The notes below the pieces were generated by a model, which was not told the DNA's origin, ran no database searches, and saw only the letters and a program-made list of their open reading frames with translations. Shown piece by piece: positions 46,129 to 57,562 of a stretch of DNA of 64,000 nucleotides; position 1 is the first letter of the stretch, and the number at the start of each line of letters is the position of its first letter. This DNA comes from Akanthomyces muscarius (lineage: Eukaryota > Ascomycota > Sordariomycetes > Hypocreales > Cordycipitaceae), in NCBI RefSeq assembly GCF_028009165.1, contig NC_079242.1, positions 4,588,001-4,652,000 on the forward strand, given 5' to 3'. Made by a program: the position numbers and the translations under genes.

Positions 46129-47490
46129 TCAAGAGTTGAGCGCCACGCCAATCTCAAACAAGAGCTGGACGAAGCGCTTGTGCAACTCAATGAAAATGTC
46201 GGGCTGACCAGCGAGGTCAGCCAGGCCGCGGGCTTTGAGCGCCGAGGCACTGCCGCTGCCGCCCATTCGTCGAGTGAAACCGCTGCCGCCGCTGAGAAAG
46301 CTACTCGCGCTACGGTCAATGGCCACCGGAGAGTCAAAGGCCGACTGGCTGGGCGGCGCGGGGGACACATCCGCCGAGCCCTGGCTGCCGCTGGCGCTGC
46401 CAGTGGTTAGGGGGTCGGCGACACGCTCGGCTTCGGCTTCCACCAGCTGCTGGATCCATCCAGCGAGGTCGCGAAAGGCGTTGGAGAGGACCGTGTACGT
46501 CTTCATGGCCAGTCGCTCCTTGTGTGTGCTGAGAGCAATAAAAGCGTAGACGCGCTTGTGCCCGCGAGCATGCACGTCTGGGATGCGGAAGATGTAGGCA
46601 GTGGTATATCCGGCGACAGCATCGCCAAAGAAGATGGGACCGCCAGTGGCCGCGGAGCCGGCACTCTGCGTGGTGACAAACGCCGGGGCGCTGTTGAGCT
46701 GTGGCGGAGACATGGGAATGGAGGTTGCGGGCGCGCGCGGCAGTGTTTCAAAGGACAGTGCCCTGAGGCAGGATGCGCGGATCAGAGAGAAGGAGTGACC
46801 GAGGACCGGCTCATGTGTTGAGGTGTAGTCAATGTAGTGTACATGAGAGGAAGTTCGGTCCGAGGTAGTCGAGGTGCTGGAGCACGAGGTGGTGCGGGAG
46901 CTGCCGGGCTGGACAGATGTTCGGGCGCGAGGGCGTCGCGGTAGATCCCGGTCCCCATCCGTGTCGCTAGAGCACTGGGAACGAGGAGATCCCCCCCGGA
47001 CTGGTGAGCCATAGATTCGCTCGGCTGGTGCTCGCGTTCGCAGCGTTGGCGTGTTGTCGCTGGGGGCCTTGGGGGAATTTTGGCGGCGCGGCAGCGTCAT
47101 GGCGCAGTTATCGCAGGGACCTTGCTTCTTAGTAACGGTCTCGTCGTAAGTGCGGCGAAAGTTAGATTCGCGGCCCGAATTTTGGTACACTGAGCGAGGG
47201 CTTTCCGGTGGTGTTTCCAAAACCGGGCTGGAAGCTGGCGATGTGGCAGAAGGCGAGCGCAGGGCAGGGCGACGAGACCGCGTCTCGTGCTCAAAGGCGA
47301 CTAGCGACCCGGTGCGAGGGCCTTTGACATCTTGCAGATTGCCTGCCGGGGTAGAGCGAGGGGGACCGTTGCTCTTTGTAGGTTCTTCGAAGCAGGTACT
47401 ACACCCTGCTTGGAGCCCTTCTGTGACCATGAGGGGCGTAGGTCCATGATGGTCACAGTAATGAGCGAGACAGAGCTGGAAACTGGACAT
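46129..47490 (-). CDS. lst7: Folliculin/Lst7 family protein (longin-only form)
   Basis: Component of the Lst4-Lst7 (FNIP-folliculin) GAP complex acting on Rag GTPases at the vacuole in TORC1 amino-acid signalling. Single exon, 453 residues from the ATG at 47490. It opens with the signature SFQLCLAHYCDHHGPTPLMV and GCSTCFEE. A ~180-residue Ser/Thr/Pro/Arg-rich insert follows with a CDNCAM motif. The longin core then resumes: HVHYIDYTSTHEPVLGHSF, IRASCLRALSFETLP, GPIFFGDAVAGYTTAYIFRI and RVYAFIALSTHKERLAM. It ends after DIFIELHKRFVQLLFEIG, with no C-terminal DENN domain as in human FLCN. It is longer than yeast Lst7 (242 residues) because of the insert. Confidence 0.9.
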   Translation of the reverse strand: MSSFQLCLAHYCDHHGPTPLMVTEGLQAGCSTCFEEPTKSNGPPRSTPAGNLQDVKGPRTGSLVAFEHETRSRRPALRSPSATSPASSPVLETPPESPRSVYQNSGRESNFRRTYDETVTKKQGPCDNCAMTLPRRQNSPKAPSDNTPTLRTRAPAERIYGSPVRGGSPRSQCSSDTDGDRDLPRRPRARTSVQPGSSRTTSCSSTSTTSDRTSSHVHYIDYTSTHEPVLGHSFSLIRASCLRALSFETLPRAPATSIPMSPPQLNSAPAFVTTQSAGSAATGGPIFFGDAVAGYTTAYIFRIPDVHARGHKRVYAFIALSTHKERLAMKTYTVLSNAFRDLAGWIQQLVEAEAERVADPLTTGSASGSQGSADVSPAPPSQSAFDSPVAIDRSASSFLSGGSGFTRRMGGSGSASALKARGLADLAGQPDIFIELHKRFVQLLFEIGVALNS

Positions 47491-49772
47491 TAGCGCACAG
47501 ATCGAAAACGACAGCTGTGAAGAAAGGGAAGTGTAAATGCGGCGATGAAGAATGTGAATTCGGGCCTGAGAGCCATGTTTCAGAGGGTGAAAGAGAGCGA
47601 CGCATGGGAAAAGTCGGGTTCGAGAAAGCAAGCAAGCCAGGTAATATATGAAGCCCCGGATTACACGGACCTATGTGGCCGAGGCGGGAGCGATGGGCGC
47701 TGGTGAATGCGCTGACGAATCGGGCTGGGACCTGGTGCAAAGGGTGTGGCAGAAGGACCGAGTGTGGATATGAGGCCAGGCGGGCGATATGGACGGGTAC
47801 GAGATGTGTGTGTATGTGTGTGTGTTGGGCGCCAGGACCAGGCAAAAGACCAAGACGTTGACGAGGAAGCGGTGTGCGTGCGTTGTAAGACGGGTTTGCA
47901 AGAAAGCCAGTTTCTAGCGTGCAGGCGCATTGAAAGAGGGTGTGAATGGGGCCGGGGGAGTGACGGGAAGCCAAGCCAAACATCAGGACAATGAAGGCAG
48001 CGAATTGCCTGGTGCTGAAGAGGGGTGGGCATAGAAAAGGCAGGCTTGAGATGCGAGGCGGGCCGCAAAAAGGGCTGAAAGGCAGCCAGCCTGCCAGCTA
48101 TGAGGGCAGCTACTGGAAAGAGGCCAGCTAGCAGAGGCGGCATGCAGGTAGCTGCAGCCATGATACGTCAGGATGTGGCTGAAGAGCGCGCTCAGACGAG
48201 TGCGAGTGCGCTGTGCTGGTATAGTGTCGAGAGCGGCCATTGTGTCCGGTGATGGTGGTCGCGGCAGTACCAGTAGATTGTTGTGTCGCGCGGTGCATCG
48301 GGCATGCGTGTCCATCGGCGCAACGAGTTTGCTGGGCGGAGAGGTGCAGCAAGGGCGGGAGGGTGCAGAGGGGTTTGCTCATGGGTATTGAAGACGGGAA
48401 GAAAGCACAATGCAGGTCGACTTACAATATAGGTCATGTCTGAATATGGGCGGGCGGATGCGACGGACAGAAAGGTGAGTATTTGGCGGAACGAGGCTGC
48501 GCAAGTGTTGTGTTGCACAGCAGCGCAGATGACAAGGTTCGTATCAAGTCAGCCAGCGTGCGTGAGCTGGCGCGGTGGCAAGACGACTTGTCGCGGGTAA
48601 GAGGGGCGAGAGTCCAAGACGAAGCTGAGTTGGCCGGTGCTCGCGGCGCACAAGAGGTGTTGTTGGTGGTGTTTGCCGACCCGTGAGCGACGACGGGGAG
48701 AGGGCCGGATGCAGACAAGCAGTGCCGTGATCGGTGATGTTTGGCAGGGTGCGGTATGGCGCGGGCGGTCGTGTCGCAAGGTGGTCGGGTGGTGTTGGGA
48801 TGCGTCGCGCACGTGTAAAAAAAAAAATGGGAGGGCCAACTGCAGAACCAGCCAACAGTTTGGGAGACAATGTAAGCAAACGAGGGTCCGGGCTGGTCGG
48901 GCAGTGAGAGATTAAAGGTGACAGTAATGGGGTGTGGCGACGGGCGACGAGCGCGGCGCGAGCTGGAGTCTGGAGAGGCAGAGATTCGGGGGTGGCGAGG
49001 CGGCGCAAGACGATCGTTCGGAGGTCCGGCTGGCTGCAAGTATGGACTGATGAGGGGACACGGGACAAGGGTGTGCCTTTTTGTTTTTGTCGGCTCGGTG
49101 GTGACGAGTTGTGGCGGCGACGCTTGACGACGGGGGTACGGGGCCAAGGCGGCCGTTGAACCAGGCACAAAGGAAGCTCGGGAGAAGACGTCGACGGAAG
49201 GGGAAAAAAAAAAAATTGGCGTAAAGAAGAAGGGATCAACCGGGGAGCTCGGACAGGTTGAAAGACGAAGCCAGGCAGGCCGGCAGGCAGTGATGAGGGA
49301 CTACCAGTACTGGAAGACAAAGACGAATAGGCTCGTCGGTATTTCTCCCCACTGCTCGACTTATTAGCAATAGCCTGTTCCTCCGTCGGCCTCGCAGCTG
49401 ATCAGTGAGCAGCAGCAGCTCTGTCATGCAGGCTGGCGGCGATGCGAAGCAGGCAGGGCAGGGCCAGGCAGAGCTTGTACGGGCGGATCGCTGGCAAACT
49501 GGCAATTGCAATTGGCAAGGCACCAATCACGGTTGTTACCCAAGCTGAGGCAGCGCGGCCAGGGCAGGGCACAGGGCCAGGGGTTTGTCGGAGCCCAATG
49601 AACCAGGGGCAAAGGCGCGCGTACAAGGGGGCGTCGGCCAGGGCAGCGGGCGTCAGGACCAGGGTTTGCGCGGACCAGCAAGGATGGAGAGACCAGTCGA
49701 ACGAGTGTTAAACAGGTAGAGTTGGTCAGTTGTCTGGACACGGACCACGGGCCGAAGTTGGAAGCTTTTTGC

Positions 49773-49794
49773 TTTTTTTTTTTTTTTTTTTTTT
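49773..49794. repeat. Poly-T tract (22 T)
   Basis: Homopolymer run in the promoter-like middle of the 47.5-51.8 kb gap. Such poly(dA:dT) tracts keep nucleosomes off; the exact length may be a sequencing estimate. Confidence 0.85.
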
Positions 49795-50768
49795 GCCTCG
49801 TCTGACGCTCGGCGGTCGAAGCTTTCTACGGTGACGGCGATTTGTTTGTAAGACACGGATGGGTGCGATGGCAAGCCCACACGCCTTTGCTGTAGAATCT
49901 TGATGTGAGAAGAATGACAAAAAAAAAAGCGATTGTCGGAAGAGCGGTTCAAAGTAACGAGTGACGAGGGCCAGAGCGGATGGAAAACGATGAGATTGGG
50001 GCGGGAAGAAGAGGAATGAAAAGTCGATGAAGAATGGTCAAACGCAAACGACGAAGTGAACATGCAACGCCGAAAGCCGATGGGCGACTGCTTGGGGCCG
50101 GCACCGGCAACTGGCAAGCTGCAGGGTGGTGATTTGCGGCTAAAAAACAGTCAGCCAGTCCGCTAGGTACTGGTACCAGTTAAGGTAGCCTGTAGGTAGC
50201 CCACCCAAAGAACCCACCACCGCTGCTTTCCTTCCAGCGGCCCCTCATCCATCCCCTCTACCAGTACAGCGGACGGGTCCACTACAAGAGGCCAGCATTT
50301 CTCTGTTGCATTCTGCACCTGCCGCAGTGGACAGACAGCCAATACCTACCCATTCCCATCCGTCTCTGCCACTGCTGCACGATGCTGCTGTCGCTGCCGT
50401 CTGCAAAACCAACAGCACTCACCATCTCTCTCGTCCTCTTTACTTGTAGATACAAAGGTCAATCATCGCGTGAAATCAAGTCCACCATCCTGCAATCCAC
50501 CTCCTCCACGACTTGCTCATCAACTGCCTCTTCCGTACGAGACCCTCCCTTCTCCCGCCCGCGCTAGAACCAACAAACCCAACTATTTTAGCAAAAAGGG
50601 TCCTCCTCCTCCTCCTCCTCTTGCTAGCTAGCCATGTACTCTCCTCTTTTCTCCTTTGGATGCCGAGCAAGTGGGCTCTCATCACCCGGCTTTCCCATCG
50701 GCCCTCTCTCTGCCATTTCTGCTTCAAAGAAATTTGCCATTCGCTCTTCCGAGTGCCTGGTTTTTTCG

Positions 50769-50800
50769 CTTTCCTTTCCTTTCCTTTCCTTTCCTTTCTT
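50769..50800. repeat. Pyrimidine microsatellite, (TTCCT)n type
   Basis: About six 5-bp units of ttcct/cctttc in the pyrimidine-rich tract. It is likely to vary between strains. Confidence 0.8.
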
Positions 50801-51774
50801 TCTACTTTGTTTCTGTAGAACGCTATTCGGCGGTCGGCAACTCGTCTCACGAGCAAAGAAAAAGGAACCCTCGTCTCGCCTTTGCTTCATTAATACCGCA
50901 ATAGAGGGGCGCCCGGTTTTAACCGACCAAATGGAACACCATCTATTACCGAGCATTGTCACTCTTCCTTCTCTACTAATATATCCCGACTCAATATAAA
51001 ATACTCAAACAAAAAACCACGACATCCAATCTCTCCGCGGCCAAAAAGAGCCGCCGTCTCTCCCGTCCACAAGCTAACCAGCTTATTACTGGTATAACAA
51101 ACAACGCCTCTTTGTCACATCAACCTCTTTTCCAGGAATCCAGACGCACCTGTTTTGACGTCCTGCTGCTTCAGGCTAGCCTTTGCCTCGCCCCTCCACC
51201 CCAATTGCTTCTGGAACGCTGGAACGTCTTGATCCCGGCACTCTAATCCTAGCCTTCAACCCTGGCCTGTCATCACGCCCCTCCCACCACCCCCAAGTAA
51301 ATTAATGCAAGGCCGCTCCTGCGCCCTTCTCTTTTTACCTCTTGGGCTTGGCTTTTCTCACTGGTGCTCCCTCCCAAACAAGATTGCCACGCGAGCAGCT
51401 CGTCGCCCCGCTGCGCTGCTGCACCGCATCCATGCAATGCCCATGTGCCAGCCAGCCCAAGCAGCCAAGCAATCAACCCATCACACCGGTCCAACCGTCC
51501 TACCCCGAATCATCCTTGCAATACCATGCCGACAACAAAAAATAGCACATGCGCGCAATTTAACCTCTTGCAGAAACGTCCCTGGCTTGTTTCACACGCC
51601 TGTCGCTGACTGCCCTGCCCTGGCCGTTGGGCCGCCGCCGAACCCATGTTCCAGCACCAGTACCACCAGTACCAGTAACTTGTAGCCGAGATCCTCGTAG
51701 CAGCGACAACCTCCGGCTACCATGACACTGCCCATATGCATGCACATGCCACTTTCGCCCTCGGCTTCATCTTC

Positions 51775-54700
51775 TTATTCCAGCCGTCGTCGCTTCTTAC
51801 TGCTGCCGTTTTCTTTTCGTTCCGGGCTCACCGGCACGCTTGTTTCCGGCGTCTCCAGCTTTGAGCCTCGACAAGGCGCCTCCCAGAACGGCGAACTCTC
51901 CACCATCTTCTCGTCATCCTTGTCCATCGCGAGATCCTGAAAGCTCCGGCCATAGCTGCGCATCACTGCATCCGTAATGACAGCGCCCAAAGCCAGTGAC
52001 ACTTCCCTAGCAACGCTGTTGCCAATGATCTTGTACTGCGTTGCGGCGGGTCCAAGCAGTATCTCTTCATCCAGAAAGCCCTGCCCGCGCTTTGCTTCCA
52101 TCACTGATAGGCACCGGTCCTCGCTCCAATGAATCGTTCGACCTTGTTTAGCGTCCCTAGGGCTAGACTTTGTCACAATCGTCGACATTGGCCGGTTGGG
52201 CGCCTGTCTTCCGTATGAATTTGTCAGTATCGAGGTTGACATCGCCTTACGCCTGAGCGGAAACATGTCGCGCTCTGGTTCGGTTAATATGCCTCGCCCT
52301 GCCGCACGAGGCTTGGTCCCGTAGTACCCGTACCAGGCCTGCGAGAAGTTCATCCCATACGGAGACTTGGGAATCAGTCGTACCCTGTTCCTTATAGTCT
52401 TTGTATTTGTATGGGAGACAACTCGGTGGTCTGGGAATGGAACACAGATATCTGGTTTGGCGTCGTAGATCTTGGGCAATCCAGCAACGGCCTGCGCAGC
52501 GTTCTTGTATGAGAATGGCGTGCTCTGAGCCATCACTCTCCTGGCCATGGGCTCGCCAGTCGGCAGGAGCCCAAGCCCCAAGTTCTTGACACTCGGTGGA
52601 TGCGAATGTGTTTGCAAGGGTGTTTCTGGTAAAGCCCACCCGGGCGCCGCAAAGACGATGAAGACACGCGAGCGGACTTGAGCGGAGCCGCAAGAAATGG
52701 CATCCAAGAAGAATAGGCGCGCCTGGTAGCCCATGCCTACCAGTGCACACATGAGCTGGCTGAAAACGTCTTGATCTCTATTACGATGCTTCTGGATGAT
52801 GCCCACGACATTCTCCAGTATACCATACTTTGGTCGATATACATCAACACAAGAGGCGAATGCTGCAACCAGGGACTGGTTCTTTCTCTGGGGGTACGTC
52901 GTCTTGTCGTTGGTCATTAGTGAGAATCCAGGACATGGACTTCCGCCAGAGATAAAGTCAACCTCTCCGACTCGCGGAATGTTCTTCGTAAATCGCCCTT
53001 AGATCGCAAGCCGCTGGAAATCATCAATAGAGCCTAGAAATGGAGACACCTGCTCCCGCTCTGTAGTGTTCGCCATATACGTATGCAGCGCTTTAGAGTC
53101 CATGTCGTTCGCCCACTTCATCATCACTGCGCCCCCTTCTTCGAGACCCCGGCCAAAGTTACCTCCGCCGCAGAATAAATCAAGACCTCGGAGCTTTGGC
53201 ACCGACCCCTGTCGTGGATCGTAGCCTTGTTTTAATGATGGCGGGGCTTCTGCCAAAGGATGAATGGCGAAGCCGTCATCTGTCCGTTGCTTCTCATAGG
53301 TCAGGAAGAAGAAGGCTCCGACACCGTCACGATTATATGGTGTTGGTATAATTTCGGTCGCTGGAAACCATCGCACATGACATCTGCCAACGATACGTGA
53401 CGGGCCGGTCTTGACGGTTTCCTCCGTGTACAAGAGCTCGTTTGGCGGTGCATCGCGTGCAGTCGAATCAATGGCGTGGCGCCTGGGAAACTTCCGAAAG
53501 GTGTACCGTATTCTTCCATACTGCTGCTCAGTTTCAACAATCTCACAAGGCTGACAGATGTTGGAGTTTTTGACCAAGTGCACGAGCACTGTGTCACCAA
53601 TACAATACTCCGTACAGTCAGGGAAAGATGCTTCCTGGACGTGGCAACACTTGAAATGCGATTGTCTGAGAGACACCCAAGCTCTGTCATCAACCAAGTA
53701 CGTTTGTCGACAGAAGAATTCTTTCAAGGTGTCTGGTGGGCCTCCAAATTCTACTTCGTGAACCCCTGACACTTCGTCTTCTCGTATCTTAGCGTCTTCT
53801 TCACAAGAGCAGTGATCCGACAGGAATAGCTCGTTCGACCAAGGGTATTTCATGACGCCGCATAGTGTCTCCACAGGTCGATAGTACCATATAACCTCAA
53901 AGACTTTCTGGCCCTCGCTGTCGATCGAGACGTTTTGTACGAGAGCAAACCACAGGTCGTCATGCTGATCATCCCGAGCATCTTCCTTCCCCCAAACGGT
54001 GCCAGAATCAGCAGTATCTCGGGTAGTAGATATGGTGTCTCCAGGTCCAATCTTGTTGGTTGGAGACATTGGTGGGCTGCAAGGGGCTATGGTGAGCACC
54101 GGAGGTGTCAATCGTGAAATTAGATCCGACCGGAGACGTTTTGTGTTGGCCCCAAAATCTACCCAGTCCAAATGCTTTCCAAAAGGCAGATGACAAAAGC
54201 AATCGTGAATGTATCTCGTCACTACCGTGGTGTAGTTTGCGGCGTGCGAATAGTACGGAATGTACTGTTGAAAAAGGAACACCTCATTCCACAAGGGGTG
54301 ACAGTCAGCCGTTTTATGCCCCATAGCCCCAATAGACTCTTTACGTAGAAACGCGATATTCGTGTTGACAGCGGATCGGTAGTCGAGGCGAGGGTATTTT
54401 GACATCCAAATCTCGACGTCTTCGAAGTTATCGGATGCGGAATAAGCAGCGAGAAGCCATGACGCAAACTCTTGTCGAAAATGATGAATAGTCACCCGCT
54501 GCCGGTTGGTGTGCATAGCCGTGAGAAAATCAACAACATGCTTTGCAAGGTCGGCCACCCACAGAAACGGCTCAAAGAACCTCTTGTACTCAGCCGCCGG
54601 TGTGCCAAGTTTGTAATATACATCGCTCCCGTCGTTGAGCTCCGATTGAAGCCATACATTGTCTCTTGTTTGATCTTTCGACGCTTGGCCATAGTTTCCG

Positions 54701-55224
54701 AGTGGCATAGTGTGTATGCAAATACGGCGAACATATGTGCTTTTTGCCCCGTTCGAGAGAATTCCGTCGAAGTAAAGGTCAGGCGAATTGGACTCGGTAC
54801 CAAGCTGGTTGAGAGATCTCATCTCTTCTGGGTACAAGTCGGTGTCGCAGTAGACGGTAAAGTCGTCAAGTTGCAGGTCGAGGTATTCATCTTCATCGGA
54901 GCGCTTCGGCAGCAACATCTTCAGAGCAGCGCGCTCCGACATGGCAGGGCATGGCGGTTCGAAACCGTCGTAGCAAGAACGCGGGCTGACCAGAACGCAT
55001 TCCGGGATCTGAATCGAGATTGGTCGCAGGCTAGCCAGTTCTTCATTCTCAGTCTCGCTATCTTCTGAGCCTTGAAAGTTGTAGATTTCCTCCTCTTCTA
55101 CGCTGGGCAGGACGTCGCAGAGCGAATCCCAGGAAGCAAGTTGCGGCTCGAGCTCTGCTGGTGTGGAGGCGTCGACCTCCCTTTCGTCCTCGGAATGATC
55201 GCTCATAATGAGATCAACGGCCAT
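51775..55224 (-). CDS. dim-2: DIM-2-type DNA (cytosine-5) methyltransferase, interrupted by an in-frame TAA
   Basis: Heterochromatin 5mC methyltransferase (HP1/H3K9me3 pathway). One frame of 1149 codons from the ATG at 55224 (alternative ATG 55206), broken only by TAA at 52999-53001 (codon 742). An acidic N-terminus leads to an RFTS-like domain (~115-230: DDFTVYCDTDLYPEE, DLYFDGIL, VYYKLGTP), then BAH (~400-450: VIWYYRPVETLCGVMKYPW, NELFLSDHCSC). Catalytic motifs: I LDLFCGGGNFGRGLEEGG (681 on), III GSIDD (731-735), stop at 742, IV SGGSPCPGFS (Cys764), VI ENV (804-806), VIII QVRSR, X IIGNSV. The tail has a KKRRR patch. Translated as is, it would end after motif III without the catalytic Cys. 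The one phase-compatible splice I find (53049-52984, 66 nt) would delete motif III. It may be a recent null allele, a sequencing error or regulated expression. Confidence 0.88.
52999..53001 (-). other. Premature TAA codon within the DIM-2 catalytic domain
   Basis: The stop lies between RLAI and GRFTKNIP, and the frame is the same before and after. All flanking residues fit the family. CAA to TAA is a C-to-T change in a CpA context, the RIP-type change; GAA to TAA is the alternative origin. Confidence 0.8.
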
Positions 55225-55538
55225 AATTCAAGGCGAAAACAATCATTGATGATTTGGGAGCATTAAAAATCGAGGTGTTGAGAAAGATATGTGTGGCGGA
55301 GAGAAAGGTGAATGTCAAACGCGCATCAGCCTCTAGCGTTTGCCTACCAACAGCTGCTTGAACTACATACGGATAGAGATGCGAGAAAAAAATAAGTAAA
55401 GTGAGCAGAGACCCAACGCTATAAATAATGTCATGATTTTGAGTATACTGCGAATAACCATGAAGGGCAAGTTAGTATCGTATTAATAAGGACCTTCCCT
55501 GGCCATTACAATGGGGACAATGAGTATAAGTGGTCGTC
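55225..55538. other. Spacer between DIM-2 and DUF4419 genes
   Basis: 314 bp between two minus-strand genes. DIM-2 promoter and DUF4419 3' flank; AT-rich, nothing else seen. Confidence 0.6.
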
Positions 55539-56780
55539 CTACAGACGATTCCCATGCAAGATCTGGTGTATTGAGGATCTTTTTCGATATTTGTTTTCGC
55601 AGAGGAACCAGCCAGACACGGGCTGGATGGCTGTTCTCCCTCTTCTTTTCAGCACCCCTTGATTCGGCGAGGCGGCCACCTGCTCGGGCGTTGCATCCGT
55701 GGCGTAAATCGCCGCCGAGGCTGCCAGCAGCGTGCAGTCAAGCCGCTCATCGCCAATATCAACCACGACGGGCACGGCCGCCGAGCTGGGTGGAATGTCC
55801 TCACTGTCCAAGCAAGGGTAAGCCACACCATCCAGAACAAATGCGCCGCCCCTCTGTTTCATGTTGAAGGTTATGTTGGACACACCCTCGGCCGACCAAT
55901 AGCAAAATGCCGTGATCCAGCCGGAGAGAAACGTCTTGTTGCCGTCCGGCTTCCACTTTTGAATCATGTTGTTCCAAAACGATACGGTGCGCGGCGTCAC
56001 GCCTGTCTCAAACGTGGCAATCATGTGCCTCAGCACCGGTCGCAGGAGTTGCGCCATATCGTGCGGCTCGCAGCCACGGAGCCGCTCAAGCATGTCGAGG
56101 CGCTGCAGTATGATCCAGTAATCTGCCGCCTCGCCAAGCAGCGTGACCGAGGGCAGAGCGCCGCCAGACATCCGGCTTGTAGGGCATTTCTCAGTCTGCA
56201 TAGCGCCGATGAATAACGCCGCGGCAACGGCACGGTCCACGATCGTTGTCGTGGAAAAGGACGGCATCACCCATTCGCGCAGCGCCGGGTCCTTGATATG
56301 GTCGCCCAGCACGCCGGCAATCTGCCGAGTAGAGGCGTTGCTCTTACGAGGGCCATCGTTGCGGCTCCGGTTGTCGCGGGTCACTTCGATAGCGAGCTGC
56401 TTTATACCCTCGTTACTGACAAAAACACCGAGAAGCTCTGCTGCGTGAATGTTGATGTAAAAACTAAGCTGCGATAGAATGCTAAACCACACGTCCTCGG
56501 GACGAATGGTGAGGTGATGGCGTGTCTTGTAGGCCGCGAGCGCCGCGTGTACGAGACCGTTTGGGGAGCCCGTGATAAGATAATCAGGCATGCCAATCGA
56601 TGTCTGCAATATACTCTTGTAGCGGTGCAGGTAGTGCTTCATGTTGACAGCCCTAAGGATATCGCCTCGGGTGGTCGCTGGAACCCCAGTCCAGTTCTCG
56701 GCGGGCCGCCAGGCAACGCCAAGCGTTACAGGCATATCTGCAAGGGTCTCGCGGTATATGATGAAAGTGGCGGTTGTCAT
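55539..56780 (-). CDS. DUF4419 domain protein
   Basis: Single exon, 413 residues from the ATG at 56780. The DUF4419 core spans ~60-370: LVHAALAAYKTRHHLTIRPEDVWFSIL, the QLSFYINIHAAELL helix, WVMPSFSTTTIVDRAVA, ALPSVTLLGEAADYWIILQRL, and FWNNMIQKW, then a TFLSGWITAFCYWS segment and a C-terminal QPVSGWFLCEN. This family is widespread in filamentous fungi and some plants and has no assigned biochemical function. No signal peptide, membrane helix or nucleotide-binding motif is visible, so a soluble intracellular protein is likely. The position just upstream of DIM-2 carries no clear functional hint. Confidence 0.85.
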   Translation of the reverse strand: MTTATFIIYRETLADMPVTLGVAWRPAENWTGVPATTRGDILRAVNMKHYLHRYKSILQTSIGMPDYLITGSPNGLVHAALAAYKTRHHLTIRPEDVWFSILSQLSFYINIHAAELLGVFVSNEGIKQLAIEVTRDNRSRNDGPRKSNASTRQIAGVLGDHIKDPALREWVMPSFSTTTIVDRAVAAALFIGAMQTEKCPTSRMSGGALPSVTLLGEAADYWIILQRLDMLERLRGCEPHDMAQLLRPVLRHMIATFETGVTPRTVSFWNNMIQKWKPDGNKTFLSGWITAFCYWSAEGVSNITFNMKQRGGAFVLDGVAYPCLDSEDIPPSSAAVPVVVDIGDERLDCTLLAASAAIYATDATPEQVAASPNQGVLKRRGRTAIQPVSGWFLCENKYRKRSSIHQILHGNRL

Positions 56781-57562
56781 TTGGGAGATCGGTCAAGGGC
56801 CGTCGATTTATAGTTGCAAAAGTTCGGTGAGTAGCAGCAGTGTGACCAATCTGGCTGGTTCCGCCCGTGTGATTGGCTCAGTAGCATTCTGCTGAGAACA
56901 AGAAGCTCGTGCATATCGCCGCTTGATTCGCCAGTAAGTATTGTGTTTGTTTGCCTGCAGGCGTTCTCGTAAGCTGTTTGAAAAGTACACACCGAGGCTG
57001 GGTCCGCTTCGCCCTTTGCATTCTATGCTGTGATACTTTGTGCAGCTAGCCGTACAATCTACGTACAGCTGTTGCCTGTGCGCAAATTTGTTTGCATGTA
57101 TAGAGAGCAGCTCCGTACTCTTGAGCATCCTGCCAATTTCTTCTCGGGCCCTTTTAAGGATTCTCTGTCAAGACTGCGGTGCGTCCTTGGTCCTGTGTGC
57201 TGTACGTCGCGGAACAAAAGGAAATAGGATTAGCACAACGCAACGATCTCGGTCAAAGAGAAGGGCAGAATTTCGATAGTATGTAAAGAGAGACTAGCTA
57301 CTAAACGTCTGGTGCGACGAGGAAGGCACAAGGCGACGACGAGGGTGAGGTCGACGCGTGTACTTGCCCGTTACTCCCCAAGCACATGTACAGCCCCCGG
57401 CCAGCTATGAGACCAGATCCTAAGTGCACTATCAGCTCTTTTTACATCAACCTGCTCATCATTAAAACAAACAAACCCAACGCCAATGCCATATTGTATC
57501 TCGTTGTAAATGCGTCATACGAGCGCCATCCATGGTATTCATCTCCTCCGTCGGACAAACCC
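56781..57562. other. Intergenic region, no gene seen
   Basis: DUF4419 promoter and SLD2 3' flank. No frame with family features is present. Confidence 0.6.

Larger units (their letters stand above)
47491..51774. other. 4.3-kb region without a supportable gene; leader-like on both halves
   Basis: 47491 to ~49650 is purine-rich on the plus strand, consistent with a long minus-strand LST7 leader/promoter. ~50150-51760 is strongly pyrimidine-rich on the plus strand, like a plus-strand leader, but no plus-strand gene follows. Simple repeats: a TG-rich run at ~47793-47825, 22 T at 49773-49794, TCC repeats at 50601-50620 and a CTTTC-type run at ~50769-50800. Open frames are low-complexity. No protein family was recognised. 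Confidence 0.5.

Noticed and set aside
48434..49320. Overlapping 244- and 258-codon minus-strand frames
   Set aside because: Pro/Ser/Thr/His-rich low-complexity readings of the LST7 leader; two overlapping frames of equal quality point to composition, not coding.
52984..53049. A 66-nt intron that would remove the DIM-2 stop codon
   Set aside because: Phase-compatible, but it would delete the conserved GSIDD motif III and nearby family residues, and the acceptor is poor. A 52-nt version ending at ctaag breaks the frame.
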